A DNA stretch of 64,000 bases from contig NZ_PZJO01000002.1 of the NCBI RefSeq assembly GCF_003206575.1, positions 208,006-272,005 of the forward strand. Reading direction: 5' to 3'. Each line of letters begins with the position of its first letter. The stretch's first letter is position 1. The translations under genes and the position numbers were made by a program. This document shows positions 56,708 to 64,000 of this stretch, one piece after another. This DNA is from Salinicola endophyticus (lineage in GTDB: Bacteria; Pseudomonadota; Gammaproteobacteria; Pseudomonadales; Halomonadaceae). A model generated the notes under the pieces. It was given only the letters and a program-made list of their open reading frames with translations, had not been told where the DNA came from and searched no databases.

Positions 56708-57084
56708 ATGCCGCCGTCGGGAGCGTTGAAGCGAAGGCGCGTGGAGATGCCGCCACGCCCACCCTGATACGCCTGCCCTACCGCCTGCTGGCGCCGGGAG
56801 TTGCCGATCATTTGCGCCAGCTCGTCGCGGCGGGCGTCGAGCAAACGCCGCGTCTCGGCGTCCTGGCTCAGGATCTGCTCGAGCAATTGAAGCTGATCCT
56901 GGCGCTCGCTCTCGCTCAGCCCACCCTGATCGCCGATCAGCCGCACCCGGTCCAGCTCGACCGCATAGCGGGCTTCCTGCTGGATCAACGCCTCCCAATC
57001 CTGAGACCGAGCATAGCCCAGCATCACGTTGGAGACTTCCAGCAGCTCACGATAGCGCGCTACCACGGACTCATGCTCGGTCAT
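56704..57084 (-). CDS. fliT: Flagellar chaperone FliT
   Basis: FliT is the export chaperone for the cap protein FliD and, in enterics, an inhibitor of FlhDC. The 126-residue product (ATG 57084, GGGAGG upstream) is helical: RYRELLEVSNVMLGYARSQD, WEALIQQEARYAVELDRVRL, LEQILSQDAETRRLLDARRD. Sequence conservation in the family is low, so the call relies on size, helical character and position between fliS and fliK. Confidence 0.8.
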   Translation of the reverse strand: MTEHESVVARYRELLEVSNVMLGYARSQDWEALIQQEARYAVELDRVRLIGDQGGLSESERQDQLQLLEQILSQDAETRRLLDARRDELAQMIGNSRRQQAVGQAYQGGRGGISTRLRFNAPDGGM

Positions 57085-57098
57085 TCGACCTCCCTCGC

Positions 57099-57503
57099 TC
57101 ACGGGGCAGCTCCAGAAGCACGCAGTTCGCGCCAACCCGAGCCGAGATCATCAAGGATAGCCGCAGCCCGAGCCAGCGGCGCGGCGTCGTCACGCAGGTT
57201 CGCCTGCAACAGCAGACGCGACACGTAATCGTAAAGTCGTGCCAGGTTGGCCGCTATCTCGCCGCCCCTCTCGTGATCGAGGGCTGCGGCCAGGCCATTG
57301 TTGACGATATCGATCGCCTTGGAGATCGCCGCGCCCTTGGCCTCGCGGTTACCATCTTGCAGGTGCAGCTGGGCACTGCTGATGGCCGCCTGAGCGCCAT
57401 CGAACAGCATCACGATGAGTTGGTGCGGATCGGCGGACATTACCGCCGACTCCACCCCCACTCTGGCGTAGGCGCCCGCGCCCCGTCGGTTAGTCATCAT
57501 CAT
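57099..57503 (-). CDS. fliS: Flagellin export chaperone FliS
   Basis: FliS binds the disordered C-terminus of flagellin before export. From ATG 57503 (the first of three consecutive ATG codons) it has 134 residues. Family features are GAYARVGVESAVMSADPHQL, IVMLFDGAQAAISSAQLHL, EAKGAAISKAIDIVNNGLAA, GGEIAANLARLYDYVSRLL and a C-terminal helix. It follows fliD by 15 bases. Confidence 0.96.
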   Translation of the reverse strand: MMMTNRRGAGAYARVGVESAVMSADPHQLIVMLFDGAQAAISSAQLHLQDGNREAKGAAISKAIDIVNNGLAAALDHERGGEIAANLARLYDYVSRLLLQANLRDDAAPLARAAAILDDLGSGWRELRASGAAP

Positions 57504-57518
57504 GCTAGGCACCTGTCA

Positions 57519-58847
57519 CTACTTGGTTTGTGCGCTGAGCGCGCTGAACTGTTGGTTCAGGTAGCTGCTCATGGAGTTCATCTGCGACACCATTGAGTCG
57601 AGCCGACTGAATTGCTTGCGATAGCGATCGATGGTGTCGGAAATCGAATCTTGCATGCGTGAGTATCGATCCTTGAGACTCTCCAGCGTCGAGTCGATAC
57701 CATCGGTCGCCGCTTGCAGCGAGCCGCCGCTGTCGAGAATCGTCCCCAAGGTCTTGTCGAAGCTGCCGGCGAAACCGCTATTGCCATCGGCCCCGGCAAA
57801 GAACTGGCTGACGCCATCGGTGTTATCGGTCAGCGCCTTGTCGAGCTTGTCGCTATCGATCTTCAGGCTGCCGTCGAGCTGACGCTCGATGCCCAGATTG
57901 GAGAGCAGACGATAGTCGCCGTCATCATCGGTTGGCGTGCTCAGAGCACCACGCAGCCGCGACTCGATCGAGCGCATGGTGGAATTGCCCAGCAGCAGCC
58001 CTGCCGTATCGGTGCTCGCATCGTAGCGGGTGAGCGCATCGGCGGTCTTCTGCACCGAGTTGTAGGCATCGACGAACGCCTTCACCGAGGCATTCATCGA
58101 GTCAGTGTCCTTGGACACCGTGAGAGTCGCCGCGCTGTCGGTGGTGGCGTCGAGCTTGAGCGTCACCCCCTGAATGGCTTCCTCGACGGTATTCGACTGG
58201 CTATCGATGTCGACACCGTTGACCGTGAGCTTGGCGTTCTGCGCCTCTACCTTGGTTTCGAAGCTGAAATCGTCGTCGCTGGAGTAGGCAATCTTGGAGT
58301 CGGTACCTGTCTCGTCCGAGGTCATCACCAGACGATAGCCGTTACCGTCGTTGATGATGGAGGCACGGGCACCCGCATCCTTGTCATTGATGGCGTCGCG
58401 GATATCGCTGAGCGAATCCCCGTCGTCATAGTCAACATCGATCTGATCACCGTCGCCGACGGTGAAGCTCAAGGTACCGCTGAGGCCAAGGTTGTCCGAC
58501 TTGCTGTCGAAGTCCTTCGAGGCCGAGGACTGCGCCTGAGCCAGCTGCGACACATCGATCTTGTAACGCCCGGCCTCTGCGCCTTCGCTGGTGGAGACGC
58601 TCACTGCACTGCCGGTGATATCGCTGCCGACAGCGGTGAAGGTAGACGGATCGCCGAGCTTGCCGATGGCGTCGCGCAGCGCGTTCAGCGAGCTCTCCAG
58701 CTTGCCGAAAGCCGACAGCTTGGTCTTGTAGCTGCTCTGCTGCGCGGCGATCGGCTCCAGCCGCTTGTTCTCGGCTTTTTCGAGATCGCCGAGCAGCCCG
58801 TTCAAATCCAGGCCGGAGCCGATACCCAAGGACGCTATGCTAGCCAT
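57519..58847 (-). CDS. fliD: Flagellar filament cap protein FliD
   Basis: FliD (HAP2) caps the filament and folds exported flagellin. The 442-residue protein starts MASIASLGIGSGLDLNGLLG and has a long N-terminal coil (KAENKRLEPIAAQQSSYKTK, LSAFGKLESSLNALRDAIGK). The central domains are Asp/Ser-rich, and the C-terminal coil (GIDSTLESLKDRYSRMQDSI, MSSYLNQQFSALSAQTK) returns to the axial core. ATG 58847 is preceded by a purine-rich GAGAGAGA and by a sigma 28 promoter 89 bases upstream. Confidence 0.97.
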   Translation of the reverse strand: MASIASLGIGSGLDLNGLLGDLEKAENKRLEPIAAQQSSYKTKLSAFGKLESSLNALRDAIGKLGDPSTFTAVGSDITGSAVSVSTSEGAEAGRYKIDVSQLAQAQSSASKDFDSKSDNLGLSGTLSFTVGDGDQIDVDYDDGDSLSDIRDAINDKDAGARASIINDGNGYRLVMTSDETGTDSKIAYSSDDDFSFETKVEAQNAKLTVNGVDIDSQSNTVEEAIQGVTLKLDATTDSAATLTVSKDTDSMNASVKAFVDAYNSVQKTADALTRYDASTDTAGLLLGNSTMRSIESRLRGALSTPTDDDGDYRLLSNLGIERQLDGSLKIDSDKLDKALTDNTDGVSQFFAGADGNSGFAGSFDKTLGTILDSGGSLQAATDGIDSTLESLKDRYSRMQDSISDTIDRYRKQFSRLDSMVSQMNSMSSYLNQQFSALSAQTK

Positions 58848-58935
58848 GATGTCTCTCTCGTTCTGGATGCCATTTCTACCACGCCGGGCCCGCGCGCAGC
58901 GGCTGAATAGGCGTGATTCGGGTCGTCTTATCACA

Positions 58936-58963
58936 TGATCGGCCGGCGGCCCACAAAACTTTA
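58936..58963 (-). promoter_or_regulatory. Sigma 28 promoter for fliDST
   Basis: On the minus strand a perfect TAAAGTTT, a 12-base spacer and GCCGATCA. The -10 has 7 of 8 matches and the spacer is one base longer than consensus, as at motA. It lies 89 bases before fliD. Confidence 0.85.
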
Positions 58964-59089
58964 GCGCTTGGCACTACATCTTTATCCCGTCGCGACGCGG
59001 GCCCCCGCGTGCAAGCACGCGCGGGTGGCCAGACGACGGCCGAATAGGCGATCATAGGCGGCTGACGATTCGTCATTACTGGAGAAGAC

Positions 59090-59590
59090 ATGGACGCGAA
59101 CTCCCTGTACGCCGATTACCGCCTGTGGCAACGCTTCCAGCGCCAGGATCAGCTGTCGCGCGAGCACCAAGCAGCCGTGCGCAAGCTGGCAGAGACCGGG
59201 GCCATGGCGTCGCGTGTCACCGAGGCCTACCGTAGCATGGCGGAGCGCGGTGCCAAGGAGGGCGCGAGCTATCGCACCCTGTTCCAGCGTCAGCGCGATA
59301 GCGGCGACAACCTGGCCTGCGAGGGCTGGCTGTTCGTGCGCCGGGTGCTCACCGAAGGGGGCACCACGCGTATCCGCGCCACCCTATTCGAGGGTTTCAC
59401 GCTCGAACAAGGGACACTGACGCCCTCCCCCGACACGGGCATCAAGATCACGCTGGACATCTATGACGAATTACTGGTGCAAAACAGCCTCAAGCTAGGC
59501 TGTCGCACCGATCGCCACGACGACGCGCGCGACACGCGCTTCATCACCTTTCTGGATAGCGTTCGCGGCGATCTGCAGCAGCGCGGCTGA
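59090..59590 (+). CDS. Unrecognised 166-residue protein next to fliD
   Basis: I do not recognise this gene. The ATG is preceded by GGAG (ACTGGAGAAGACATG). The N-terminal third is helical and charged (ADYRLWQRFQRQDQLSREHQ, MASRVTEAYRSMAERGAKEG). The centre has GWLFVRRVLTEGGTTRIRAT then LFEGFTLEQG, which looks like a mixed beta segment. No membrane helix, signal peptide or metal motif is visible. It is divergent from fliD. Codon use looks native. A CBS protein follows 132 bases later on the same strand. Confidence 0.7.
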   Translation: MDANSLYADYRLWQRFQRQDQLSREHQAAVRKLAETGAMASRVTEAYRSMAERGAKEGASYRTLFQRQRDSGDNLACEGWLFVRRVLTEGGTTRIRATLFEGFTLEQGTLTPSPDTGIKITLDIYDELLVQNSLKLGCRTDRHDDARDTRFITFLDSVRGDLQQRG

Positions 59591-59722
59591 GCTCGCGCCG
59601 CCCCCTATAGCCGACCTGCCGCCGCACCGGTGACGGCGTGGCAGCAGGCCGGCAGCGTTGCATCCAAGCCGTTTCCTTGACTTAGACACTTCTCGATTCA
59701 GACACTTGCCGGGAGATTTTCG

Positions 59723-60346
59723 ATGGACAAGACCCCCCACCCCTCCAAGGTCCACTTCAGCGCACTGCCACTGGCCAGCCTCGATGGCGTCAGCGGTATC
59801 GTCCAGCCCGAAACGCAGACGCACAGCGTCACGCTGGAGAGCCCGGCAGTGCTGCTGGTCACCGACTTCAGCGTCAGCCGGCCGCACACGCTGCCGACCT
59901 CGAGCTCCGTCGACCAGGCGCTGGAGACCATGAAGCAGGCAGGCGTCCGACTGCTGATGCTGATCAATCCCGAAGGCCGTTTCACCGGCGTGGTCAATGC
60001 GCGTGAGCTGATCGGCGGCCGGCGCGTCACCCTGGCCATGCAGCAGCATCAGATCGGCCGTGACGAGGTGACCGCGGAGATGATCCAGACCCCGCGCAGC
60101 GAACTGCACGCCCTCTCCTACAGCCGAGTCTCCCACGCCAGCGTGGGTGATCTGGTCGAGACGCTGAAATCCTCCGGCGATCAGCACGTCCTGGTCACCG
60201 AACCGGACGGCCAGGGCATCGAGCGCATTCGCGGCATGATCTCCGCTTCCGATATCAGTCGTGCCCTGAGCGTCGATTTCAACCACCCGCCGGAAGCGCG
60301 CACCTTCGCCTCGATCTGCAAGGTGATCCGTGGTTACGACCTCTGA
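59723..60346 (+). CDS. CBS-domain protein
   Basis: This 207-residue soluble protein has a CBS pair: one unit at about 50-115 (DFSVSRPHTLPTSSSVDQAL, AGVRLLMLINPEGRFTGVVN, ARELIGG) and the second at about 118-195 (MIQTPRSELHALSYSRVSHA, GDLVETLKSSGDQHVLVTE, RIRGMISASDISRAL). CBS pairs bind adenosyl nucleotides and regulate partners. The partner here is unknown. Its last 17 bases overlap the asparaginase gene, so the two are probably co-expressed. Confidence 0.85.
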   Translation: MDKTPHPSKVHFSALPLASLDGVSGIVQPETQTHSVTLESPAVLLVTDFSVSRPHTLPTSSSVDQALETMKQAGVRLLMLINPEGRFTGVVNARELIGGRRVTLAMQQHQIGRDEVTAEMIQTPRSELHALSYSRVSHASVGDLVETLKSSGDQHVLVTEPDGQGIERIRGMISASDISRALSVDFNHPPEARTFASICKVIRGYDL

Positions 60347-61403
60347 CGCAGCCCAGCAGCCTCTGCTCGTCATCTACGCTGGCGGTACCATCGGCATGCG
60401 GGCGTCGAGCCGCGGGCTGATCCCCGCCGGTGACATGGCCGCGCGCCTGGAGATGGCACTGGCGACGCTGCCGCCGCTTCGGCGGCGCGCGCTACCGGAC
60501 TATGTGCTGTGGGAATCCCCCGAGCCGATCGACTCCAGCAGTGCGACCTTCGCCGACTGGTCGGCGCTCGCCGCGCTGGTCGCGGCGCACTACGAGGCCT
60601 ATGCCGGCTTCGTCATTCTCCACGGCACCGACACGCTGGCCTGGTGCGCTTCGACGCTGGCCTTCCAACTGCAGGGGCTGACCAAGCCGGTGGTCGTCAC
60701 CGGTTCGCAGCGCCCACTGGGCCAGCCGGGCAGCGATGCGCTGAACAATCTGGAAGCGGCACTGGCGTTCGCTGCCACACCCGGCTGGCGCGAAGTCGGC
60801 CTGTGCTTCGACGGGCGCCTGCTGCGCGGCTGCCGCGCGCGCAAGTGGTATACCCGCGATGATAGCGGCTTCGAAAGCCCCAACTGGCCGCTGCTCGGAG
60901 AGTTGGTGGATGGCGTGGCCGTGCTCTACCCGGCGCGTGCCTGGCGCATCGAAGGCGCGCCACGATTCGAAATGCCGGCAAGGGAGCGCGCGCCCCAGGT
61001 GGTCCGCGTGACGCTGTGGCCGGGCATCGATGCCATGCTGATCGAACGCTGGCTCGAGTCACCACAGGTGGCCGGGGCGGTGCTGGAGTGCTGGGGTAGC
61101 GGCAACCTGCCCGACGATCCGGCACTGATCGGCGTACTCTCGCGCGCCGCCGCCGAGGGCAAGCCGCTGGTCGCCCTCAGCCAGTGCCCGATCGGCGGCG
61201 CCGACCCCGGCACCTACGCCAGCGGCCAGATCCTCAACGACATCGGCGTCATGTCGGGTGATGACATGACCGTCGAGGCCGCCTGCAGCAAACTGACGCA
61301 CCTGCTCGTCCAGGGCCTGCCCCCGGAGGAGCTCCGACGGCGCTTCCTCACGCCACTAGCCGGCGAGCGAGGCGCGTTCACGCCACAGGTTGATTGCGCA
61401 TGA
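60330..61403 (+). CDS. ansA: Type I L-asparaginase (cytoplasmic)
   Basis: The enzyme hydrolyses asparagine to aspartate and ammonia. The 357-residue protein starts at GTG 60330. It has [12 protein letters not shown] (first catalytic Thr), [20 protein letters not shown] (second Thr with Asp), [20 protein letters not shown], and [15 protein letters not shown]. No signal peptide, so cytoplasmic AnsA rather than periplasmic AnsB. Residues 160-200 contain [20 protein letters not shown], typical of this group. Its stop overlaps the queC start by 4 bases. Confidence 0.94.
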   Translation: MVTTSDAAQQPLLVIYAGGTIGMRASSRGLIPAGDMAARLEMALATLPPLRRRALPDYVLWESPEPIDSSSATFADWSALAALVAAHYEAYAGFVILHGTDTLAWCASTLAFQLQGLTKPVVVTGSQRPLGQPGSDALNNLEAALAFAATPGWREVGLCFDGRLLRGCRARKWYTRDDSGFESPNWPLLGELVDGVAVLYPARAWRIEGAPRFEMPARERAPQVVRVTLWPGIDAMLIERWLESPQVAGAVLECWGSGNLPDDPALIGVLSRAAAEGKPLVALSQCPIGGADPGTYASGQILNDIGVMSGDDMTVEAACSKLTHLLVQGLPPEELRRRFLTPLAGERGAFTPQVDCA

Positions 61404-62089
61404 CTTCCCCTTCGACACCCACCCCGGCCGCACCTGCCGTGGTGATCTACTCCGGCGGCATGGATTCGTTCACCGTGCTGCATCGCGCGCTGCGCGAAGG
61501 CTACGCGGTCCACGCGCTCTCCTTCGACTATGGCCAGCGCCACGCCCGCGAACTGGAGGTCGCCCGCGATGTCTGCCAAGCGCTCGACGTGCCCCACCGT
61601 GTGGTCGACATTCGTGCCATTCATCAGTTAATCGGCAACTCGGCGCTGACCGACAGCAGCCGCGAGCTGCCCAAGGGTGACTACGGCGAGGAGAACCTCA
61701 CCGCCACGGTGGTGCCCAACCGCAACATGATCCTGCTCTCGCTGGCGATCGGGCACGCCGTCAACATCGGTGCCGCCAAGTGCTTCTACGGCGCCCATGG
61801 TGGGGATCACGTGCTCTATCCGGACTGCCGTCCGGCATTCGTCGAGCGCATGAATGATGTCGCCGCCATCGCCAACTTCGAAGCGGTCGAGATCGTCGCC
61901 CCCTACCTGCACGCCGACAAGGCGCGCATTCTCGCCGACGGGCTCGCCATGGGCCTGGACTACGCCGACACCTGGACCTGCTATCTGGGTCAGGCCCAGG
62001 CCTGCGGCGAGTGCGGCAGCTGTCGCGAGCGTCTGGGCGCATTCGCCAGCCTCGGGGTAACGGATCCGCTGCCCTACGCCATCCCCTGA
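61400..62089 (+). CDS. queC: 7-cyano-7-deazaguanine synthase QueC
   Basis: QueC makes preQ0 from 7-carboxy-7-deazaguanine in queuosine synthesis. The 229-residue protein has the ATP-pyrophosphatase loop [70 protein letters not shown] and the zinc-binding cysteines in TWTCYLG...[13 protein letters not shown] 61400 sits in ATGA with the ansA stop. It is the first of three consecutive queuosine genes. Confidence 0.97.
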   Translation: MTSPSTPTPAAPAVVIYSGGMDSFTVLHRALREGYAVHALSFDYGQRHARELEVARDVCQALDVPHRVVDIRAIHQLIGNSALTDSSRELPKGDYGEENLTATVVPNRNMILLSLAIGHAVNIGAAKCFYGAHGGDHVLYPDCRPAFVERMNDVAAIANFEAVEIVAPYLHADKARILADGLAMGLDYADTWTCYLGQAQACGECGSCRERLGAFASLGVTDPLPYAIP

Positions 62090-62116
62090 CCATCGCCAGA
62101 TCGAGACATCCGCTTC

Positions 62117-62773
62117 ATGTATAGCGTCAAGGAAGCCTTCTACACGCTCCAGGGCGAAGGCGCCCAGTCGGGACGCGCCAGCGTTTTCTGCCGTTTCACC
62201 GGCTGCAACCTATGGTCCGGGCGCGAGGTCGATCGTGCCCGCGCGCAGTGCACGTTCTGCGATACCGACTTCATCGGCACCGATGGCCAGAACGGCGGCC
62301 GGTTCGCCGACGCCGAGGCCCTGGCCACGCACCTCGCGGCGCTATGGCAGAGCACCTCGAACTCCGCCGGGGCGCGCCGCTACGTCGTATTCACCGGCGG
62401 CGAACCCCTGCTGCAGCTCGACCCACCGCTGCTCGAGGCGATGCACGCACGCGACTTCGAGATCGCGGTGGAGACCAACGGCACCCTGCCGGTACCGTCC
62501 GACGTGGACTGGATCTGCGTCAGCCCCAAGGGCGACAATGCGCTGATCCAGACCCGCGGCGACGAGCTCAAGCTGGTCCACCCGCAGCCAGGCGTCGACC
62601 CGCAGCGCTTCAGCGGGCTCGACTTCACTCACTTCTTCCTGCAGCCGATCGACCCTGCCCCGGGTCGCATCGCCACCGACCGCGCGCCCATGGCCAGCGT
62701 GGTCGACTACTGCCTGCGCCACCCCCAGTGGCGCCTGTCGCTGCAGACGCACAAAATCGCTGGAATCGATTGA
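62117..62773 (+). CDS. queE: 7-carboxy-7-deazaguanine synthase QueE (radical SAM)
   Basis: QueE converts 6-carboxytetrahydropterin to 7-carboxy-7-deazaguanine. The 218-residue protein has FYTLQGEGAQSGRASVFCRF. The QueE-specific iron-sulfur cluster motif is Cys30-x14-Cys45-x2-Cys48 (GCNLWSG...CTFCDTDFIG). Further features are VVFTGGEPLLQ (SAM binding), VETNGTLPVP and WICVSPKGDN. Spacing to queC is 27 bases; its stop shares a base with the queD start (TGATG). Confidence 0.97.
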   Translation: MYSVKEAFYTLQGEGAQSGRASVFCRFTGCNLWSGREVDRARAQCTFCDTDFIGTDGQNGGRFADAEALATHLAALWQSTSNSAGARRYVVFTGGEPLLQLDPPLLEAMHARDFEIAVETNGTLPVPSDVDWICVSPKGDNALIQTRGDELKLVHPQPGVDPQRFSGLDFTHFFLQPIDPAPGRIATDRAPMASVVDYCLRHPQWRLSLQTHKIAGID

Positions 62774-63624
62774 TGACCCTGTTCGTGAACAATCTGACCA
62801 ATATCGACGCCTCGATCTGGTCACCGCAGCTCGGCCTGATGGGGGCGAGCTGGCACGTCGACGTCGAACTCGATGGCGAGCTCGGCGAGGACGGCATGCT
62901 GTTCGACTTCGGCGAGGTCAAGCCATGGATCAAGTCACGCCTGGACGCCGGCCTCGACCACACCCTGCTGGTCCCCGCCCAGGCCACGGGAGTCAAGGTC
63001 GAAGAGTGCCTGGAAGGACTCCATCTGAGTGCCGAACTCCCCTACTCGTTCGAAGTGCGCGCACCGCGCCAGGCGTTCACCATACTGCCCTGGGGCGAGA
63101 TCAACGCCGAGCGTCTCGGCGCCTATCTCAGCCAGGAGCTGAGCAAACGCCCGCCGCCGCGGGTGGAAGCGATCCGTGTGCGCCTGCGCGAGGAGCTTCC
63201 CGACGGTGCCATCTACACCTACAGCCATGGCCTCAAGCACCACGCCGGTAATTGCCAGCGTATTGCCCATGGTCACCGCTCGCATCTACGCATCTGGCGC
63301 GACGGACAGCGCGATCCGGAGCTCGAAGCGCACTGGTCGCGGCAGCTCGACCACAGCTACCTGGTCGATGAAGAGGATGCGATCAATCCACGCGAGAGCG
63401 GTCCACTCAAGGTGCGCTACCGCAGCGCCCAAGGCCAGTTCCAGTTACGCCTGCCACGGGAGCGCTGCCACATTCTGCCCGCCCCCACCACCGTGGAGCA
63501 TATCGCCGCCTGGCTGGCCCGGCAGATCGCCCAGGCCAGCGGCGCGCATATTCGCGTGCAGGCGTTCGAAGGCATCGACAAGGGCGCCCTGGCTCAGCAT
63601 CGCGGCGAGCCGAGCCCCGCATGA
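62773..63624 (+). CDS. queD: Two-domain 6-carboxytetrahydropterin synthase (QueD family)
   Basis: QueD makes 6-carboxytetrahydropterin from dihydroneopterin triphosphate. E. coli QueD is about 120 residues; this one is 283 and consists of two PTPS-like units. Unit 1 (about 1-140) keeps DFGEVK (45-50), LDH (61-63) and WGEINAERL, but where the zinc histidines belong it reads GASWHVDVEL. Unit 2 (about 145-275) has the zinc/catalytic site with His152, Cys161, His166 and His168 (CQRIAHGHR), LDH (192-194) and PTTVEH, but no DFG. The halves therefore look complementary. Context after queE makes the pathway assignment firm; the split active site is my reading. Confidence 0.88.
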   Translation: MTLFVNNLTNIDASIWSPQLGLMGASWHVDVELDGELGEDGMLFDFGEVKPWIKSRLDAGLDHTLLVPAQATGVKVEECLEGLHLSAELPYSFEVRAPRQAFTILPWGEINAERLGAYLSQELSKRPPPRVEAIRVRLREELPDGAIYTYSHGLKHHAGNCQRIAHGHRSHLRIWRDGQRDPELEAHWSRQLDHSYLVDEEDAINPRESGPLKVRYRSAQGQFQLRLPRERCHILPAPTTVEHIAAWLARQIAQASGAHIRVQAFEGIDKGALAQHRGEPSPA

Positions 63625-63875
63625 GCACCTGTCGCCCCGGGTGCGGGGCTTGCTGCATCGCCCCATCGATCACTTCACCCATCCCTGGCATGCCTCACGG
63701 CAAGCCCGCAGGCGTACGCTGCGTCCAGCTCGATGACGACTATCTATGCCGGCTGTTCGACGATCCCCGGCGCCCCACCGTCTGTACTCGCTTCGACTTC
63801 GACCCGGAGCTGTGCGGCGATACCCGCGGACAGGCACTGCAATTGATCAACCGCTGGGAGCACGCCACCCAGTAA
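63621..63875 (+). CDS. YkgJ-family cysteine cluster protein
   Basis: The 84-residue protein begins with CRPGCGACCIAP, the Cys-x3-Cys-x2-Cys-Cys type metal or Fe-S binding motif of the YkgJ/UPF0153 family, with further Cys at VRCVQLDDDYLCRLF, PTVCTRFDFDPELCG. The C-terminal RGQALQLINRWEHAT is typical of the short enterobacterial members. The biochemical role is unknown. Its ATG overlaps the queD stop by 4 bases, making it the last gene of the que operon in view. Confidence 0.88.
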   Translation: MSTCRPGCGACCIAPSITSPIPGMPHGKPAGVRCVQLDDDYLCRLFDDPRRPTVCTRFDFDPELCGDTRGQALQLINRWEHATQ

Positions 63876-64000
63876 GCCGCCACACCTGTAGGATGTCATG
63901 GCTTCCACAGCCACGCCTGGCAAGACCCGGCACTGAACGCTCCCACCTCCTCCTTGCCTGCCAAGATCAGGGGTGCGTCACACGCAAGAGGCCTCGACCG
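63876..64000. other. Right-edge intergenic sequence
   Basis: I see no gene, RNA or clear hairpin in the last 125 bases. Confidence 0.4.

Noticed and set aside
56708..56998. N-terminal extension of fliK
   Set aside because: It overlaps fliT completely and reads as Arg/Gly/Pro-rich out-of-frame sequence; a GTG coupled to the fliT stop gives a normal FliK start.
62212..62772. N-terminal extension of queD across queE
   Set aside because: It lies inside queE in another frame; the ATG at 62773 is coupled to the queE stop.
1..64000. CRISPR arrays, transposases, tRNA or rRNA genes
   Set aside because: No regularly spaced direct repeats, transposase motifs, CCA-ending cloverleaf-like sequences or rRNA signatures were noticed.

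Overview
The window reads as chromosome from a high-GC gammaproteobacterium. A Halomonadaceae member (Halomonas, Salinicola or Kushneria type) is the best fit. The reasons are protein style, a FlhDC-controlled flagellar system with FlhE and CheZ but no FlhF/FlhG in view, a short-loop CydAB oxidase, and the overall base composition. This assignment is inference from family resemblance; no rRNA or other marker is present. About two thirds of the window is flagellar and chemotaxis genes.

Layout. 1-3.9 kb: the start of the flgBC rod operon (minus), then flgA, flgM, flgN and a short flagellin fliC (plus). 4.0-15.4 kb: a glycosylation island made of a 1580-residue TPR/SPINDLY-type glycosyltransferase directly after fliC, and a convergent minus-strand operon rmlB-rmlA-vioA-(ATP-grasp/SDR fusion)-(capsule-like protein). 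Together these could make and attach a 4-amino-4,6-dideoxyglucose (viosamine) type sugar to flagellin. 15.5-17.6 kb: two divergent bactofilins (one with a ZipA-like membrane anchor) and flaG. 17.7-36.5 kb: metabolic and envelope genes: a lipoprotein esterase, a SulP transporter, an AGE-type sugar isomerase, a GntR/FCD regulator, a CoA-transferase and glutaryl-CoA dehydrogenase pair, cydABDC, a Ca/Na antiporter and pqiABC. 36.6-58.9 kb: one long minus-strand flagellar/chemotaxis block, read in transcription order as fliD, fliS, fliT, fliK, flhX, flhD, flhC, motA, motB, cheA, cheW, two chemoreceptors, cheR, cheB, cheY, cheZ, flhB, flhA, flhE, fliA. 59.1-63.9 kb: an unrecognised small protein, a CBS protein, type I asparaginase, and the queuosine genes queC, queE and a two-domain queD, ending with a YkgJ-type cysteine cluster protein.

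Regulation is partly legible. FlhDC, FliA (sigma 28) and FlgM are all encoded here. Eight sites resembling TAAAGTTT-N11/12-GCCGATAA can be placed by eye, in front of flgM, fliC, a bactofilin, both chemoreceptors, cheA, motA and fliD. This supports an enterobacterial-style three-tier cascade and suggests that one bactofilin belongs to the motility regulon. A second regulatory circuit is suggested by a shared GTCGATAT-type inverted repeat in front of the GntR/FCD gene and glutaryl-CoA dehydrogenase.

The most unusual items are the giant flagellin-adjacent glycosyltransferase, the ATP-grasp/SDR fusion, the ZipA-anchored bactofilin, and a tandem QueD whose two domains appear to have lost complementary halves of the active site. 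No tRNA, rRNA, insertion sequence or CRISPR array was seen.
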